Positions 62,601-64,000 of a DNA stretch of 64,000 bases are shown one piece after another. Below the pieces are notes generated by a model. The model was not told the DNA's origin, searched no databases, and saw nothing but the letters and a program-made list of their open reading frames with translations. The stretch covers positions 14,820,526 to 14,884,525 of the forward strand of contig OY755247.1 in assembly GCA_963576725.1 (NCBI GenBank). The letters run 5' to 3'. Origin of the DNA: Azorinus chamasolen. Its lineage: Eukaryota > Mollusca > Bivalvia > Cardiida > Solecurtidae. Each line of letters opens with the position of its first letter. The first letter of the stretch is position 1. The position numbers and the translations under genes were made by a program.

Positions 62601-64000
62601 CTCACCAAACTACTTGACACTCTTGACAATATATTAATTTTTTTAGAAAACCAGGAAGACCAAAATGTTCTTGATAAATATACAGCATGCAACATTTTTG
62701 CAGACTACAACTGCTTTGAGTACAAAGACTTAATGGCAATATATCCAGACAAGTGCCAACGTCTATTTTAGACCAGTCCTTGCATAAAGCCATTTCATTA
62801 AGAAGTGACAGAATAGACTGAAAATCATTCTTTGAGATTAACTTCGTCAAATACTGCCAAGATTCACAACAAATAAAATTTCCCAATCACACTAAAGAAC
62901 AGAATCTTCTTTAACCCTTACAAGGTTGAATTTTCAAAGGACTATTCCAAAATTCAAACAGGTCAAGGTTATGGTGAATATTTAGGGATTTTTTAAAAGA
63001 AAAGTGTAACATGACAAACGGTGAAGACCCTGGTGAGAGGGCATTGGGGTCTATACTGTTAGCAAAGGACATCGGTGACTCGTTTCCCACATTTGTAAGG
63101 GTTAAAAAAGTTTTTAGATTTTGACGAAAGAAACTGGTTTTTTTCTTCAAAACACAATCATGGTATTAACCTTTTCCCTTTTCCTTTGCCTGTTCACACC
63201 TTTGCAAATAGAGTAAATTCAGGTCAGATGACTCCTATTGAAGCTGTCTGATCAGGGTCTTCTCTGTTTGCTTATCCCTTTCCTCCATAGACTATTTTTT
63301 AGACCCAACCTCTTTGAATGAATCTACCCAAAAGGATCATTAACTAGAGAAAGGATTTTTTTTTAGAATTTTGTAATTTGAAACCATTGTGAAACAAGAG
63401 CTGTCCGCAGACAGCGCGCTCCACTTTCTTTAGTGCTTGATAGTGTAGTGGAAGTCTAAGTCAGAAAGGGGAGATAACAAAAGCAAAATTAATTTAAGGG
63501 TTACCTGCCCTTGTGAAATGGGTCCCCCTTGTAATAGTTAATATGTATACCAAAGATGAACCAAATATCTTGGACAGTTTCTGAGACATGGACCTGAACA
63601 TAAAACTGAACCAACAATGAAAATTCTAAGTCGAAAAAGGGGCATAACTATGGCAAAATTAATTTTAGGGTTATATACCCTTGTGAAATGGATTCCCCTT
63701 GTGATAGTTAACATACATACCAAATATGAACCAAATATTTTTGATGGTTTCTGAGAAAAGGACCTTAACAAAAAGGTGCTGGATAGTGTAGTTGAAGACT
63801 AAGTCAGAAAGGGGAGATAACAACAGCAAATTTAATTTAAGGGTTACCTGCCCTTGTGAAATGGGTCCCCCTTGTAATAGTTAATATGTATACCAAAGAT
63901 GAACCAAATATCTTGGACAGTTTCTGAGACATGGACCTGAACATAAAGGACCTTAACAAAAAGGTTAACCAACGCCGACGCCGACGAGAGGGTCATGACA

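Overview
This looks like AT-rich intergenic or intronic nuclear DNA from a marine invertebrate. A bivalve mollusc is my best guess. The basis is inference: very dense short inverted-repeat elements, hairpin-ended tandem-repeat elements of the 'CAAGAG...GAGCTAAAA' kind that I associate with bivalve genomes, eukaryotic splice-like signals, and no bacterial gene structure. I found no complete protein-coding gene, no rRNA, no free tRNA gene and no CRISPR. The best coding candidate is one internal exon on the minus strand at 62606-62853. Two weaker exon-like segments lie at 5382-5579 and 53610-53709, and a CRE-containing promoter-like segment lies at 40776-41261.

Most of the window is interspersed repeats, many nested in each other. 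The labels are mine. PB families have TTAA at both ends and termini starting CCC, as in piggyBac-type MITEs. PB-A ends in CCCTTTACTCCAT / ATGGAGTAAAGGG, PB-B in CCCTTTCCCTCAT / GAACAGGGAAAGGG, and PB-C in CCCATTCCCTCATAGGC / GAGGGAATGGG. PB-D, PB-E and PB-K are rarer TTAA families. HT-F is a ~190-bp element with CAGAG/CTCTG ends, one copy of which has an 8-bp target duplication (hAT-like). TG elements are pogo/Tigger-like: CAGT ends, TA duplications, ~205-bp MITEs (TG-G) and longer non-autonomous elements (TG-L). HE elements open with (A)CAAGAG plus a short hairpin, carry internal tandem units of about 120-170 bp (longer in one), and close with a second hairpin followed by an A-run. There is one tRNA-derived SINE and several foldback elements.

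Layout: 0.8-3.1 kb is an HE tandem array split by a 1.27-kb hAT-like palindrome. 3.1-23 kb is PB/HT/TG mosaic. 23-29 kb holds HE arrays and a long Tigger-like element. 29-41 kb is PB mosaic plus an HE array with nuclear-receptor-like motifs (36-37.8 kb). 40.8-41.4 kb is promoter-like. 42-49 kb is PB mosaic with a tandem segmental duplication at 45.1-46.9 kb. 50.6-52.6 kb is one HE element inside another. 55.3-59 kb is HE arrays with a 1.1-kb Tigger-like insertion. 59.6-61.3 kb is the longest stretch with no repeat I recognise.

The main signal is a shared design among the elements. TTAA-type and TA-type families that differ at their ends are built round central palindromes meeting at GCTCCTATAGGAGC or a close variant. 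The HE elements vary in sequence at both ends but keep the stems. Many nested copies leave readable empty sites, giving a relative insertion order. Boundaries are by eye and may be off by several bases, especially for truncated copies.
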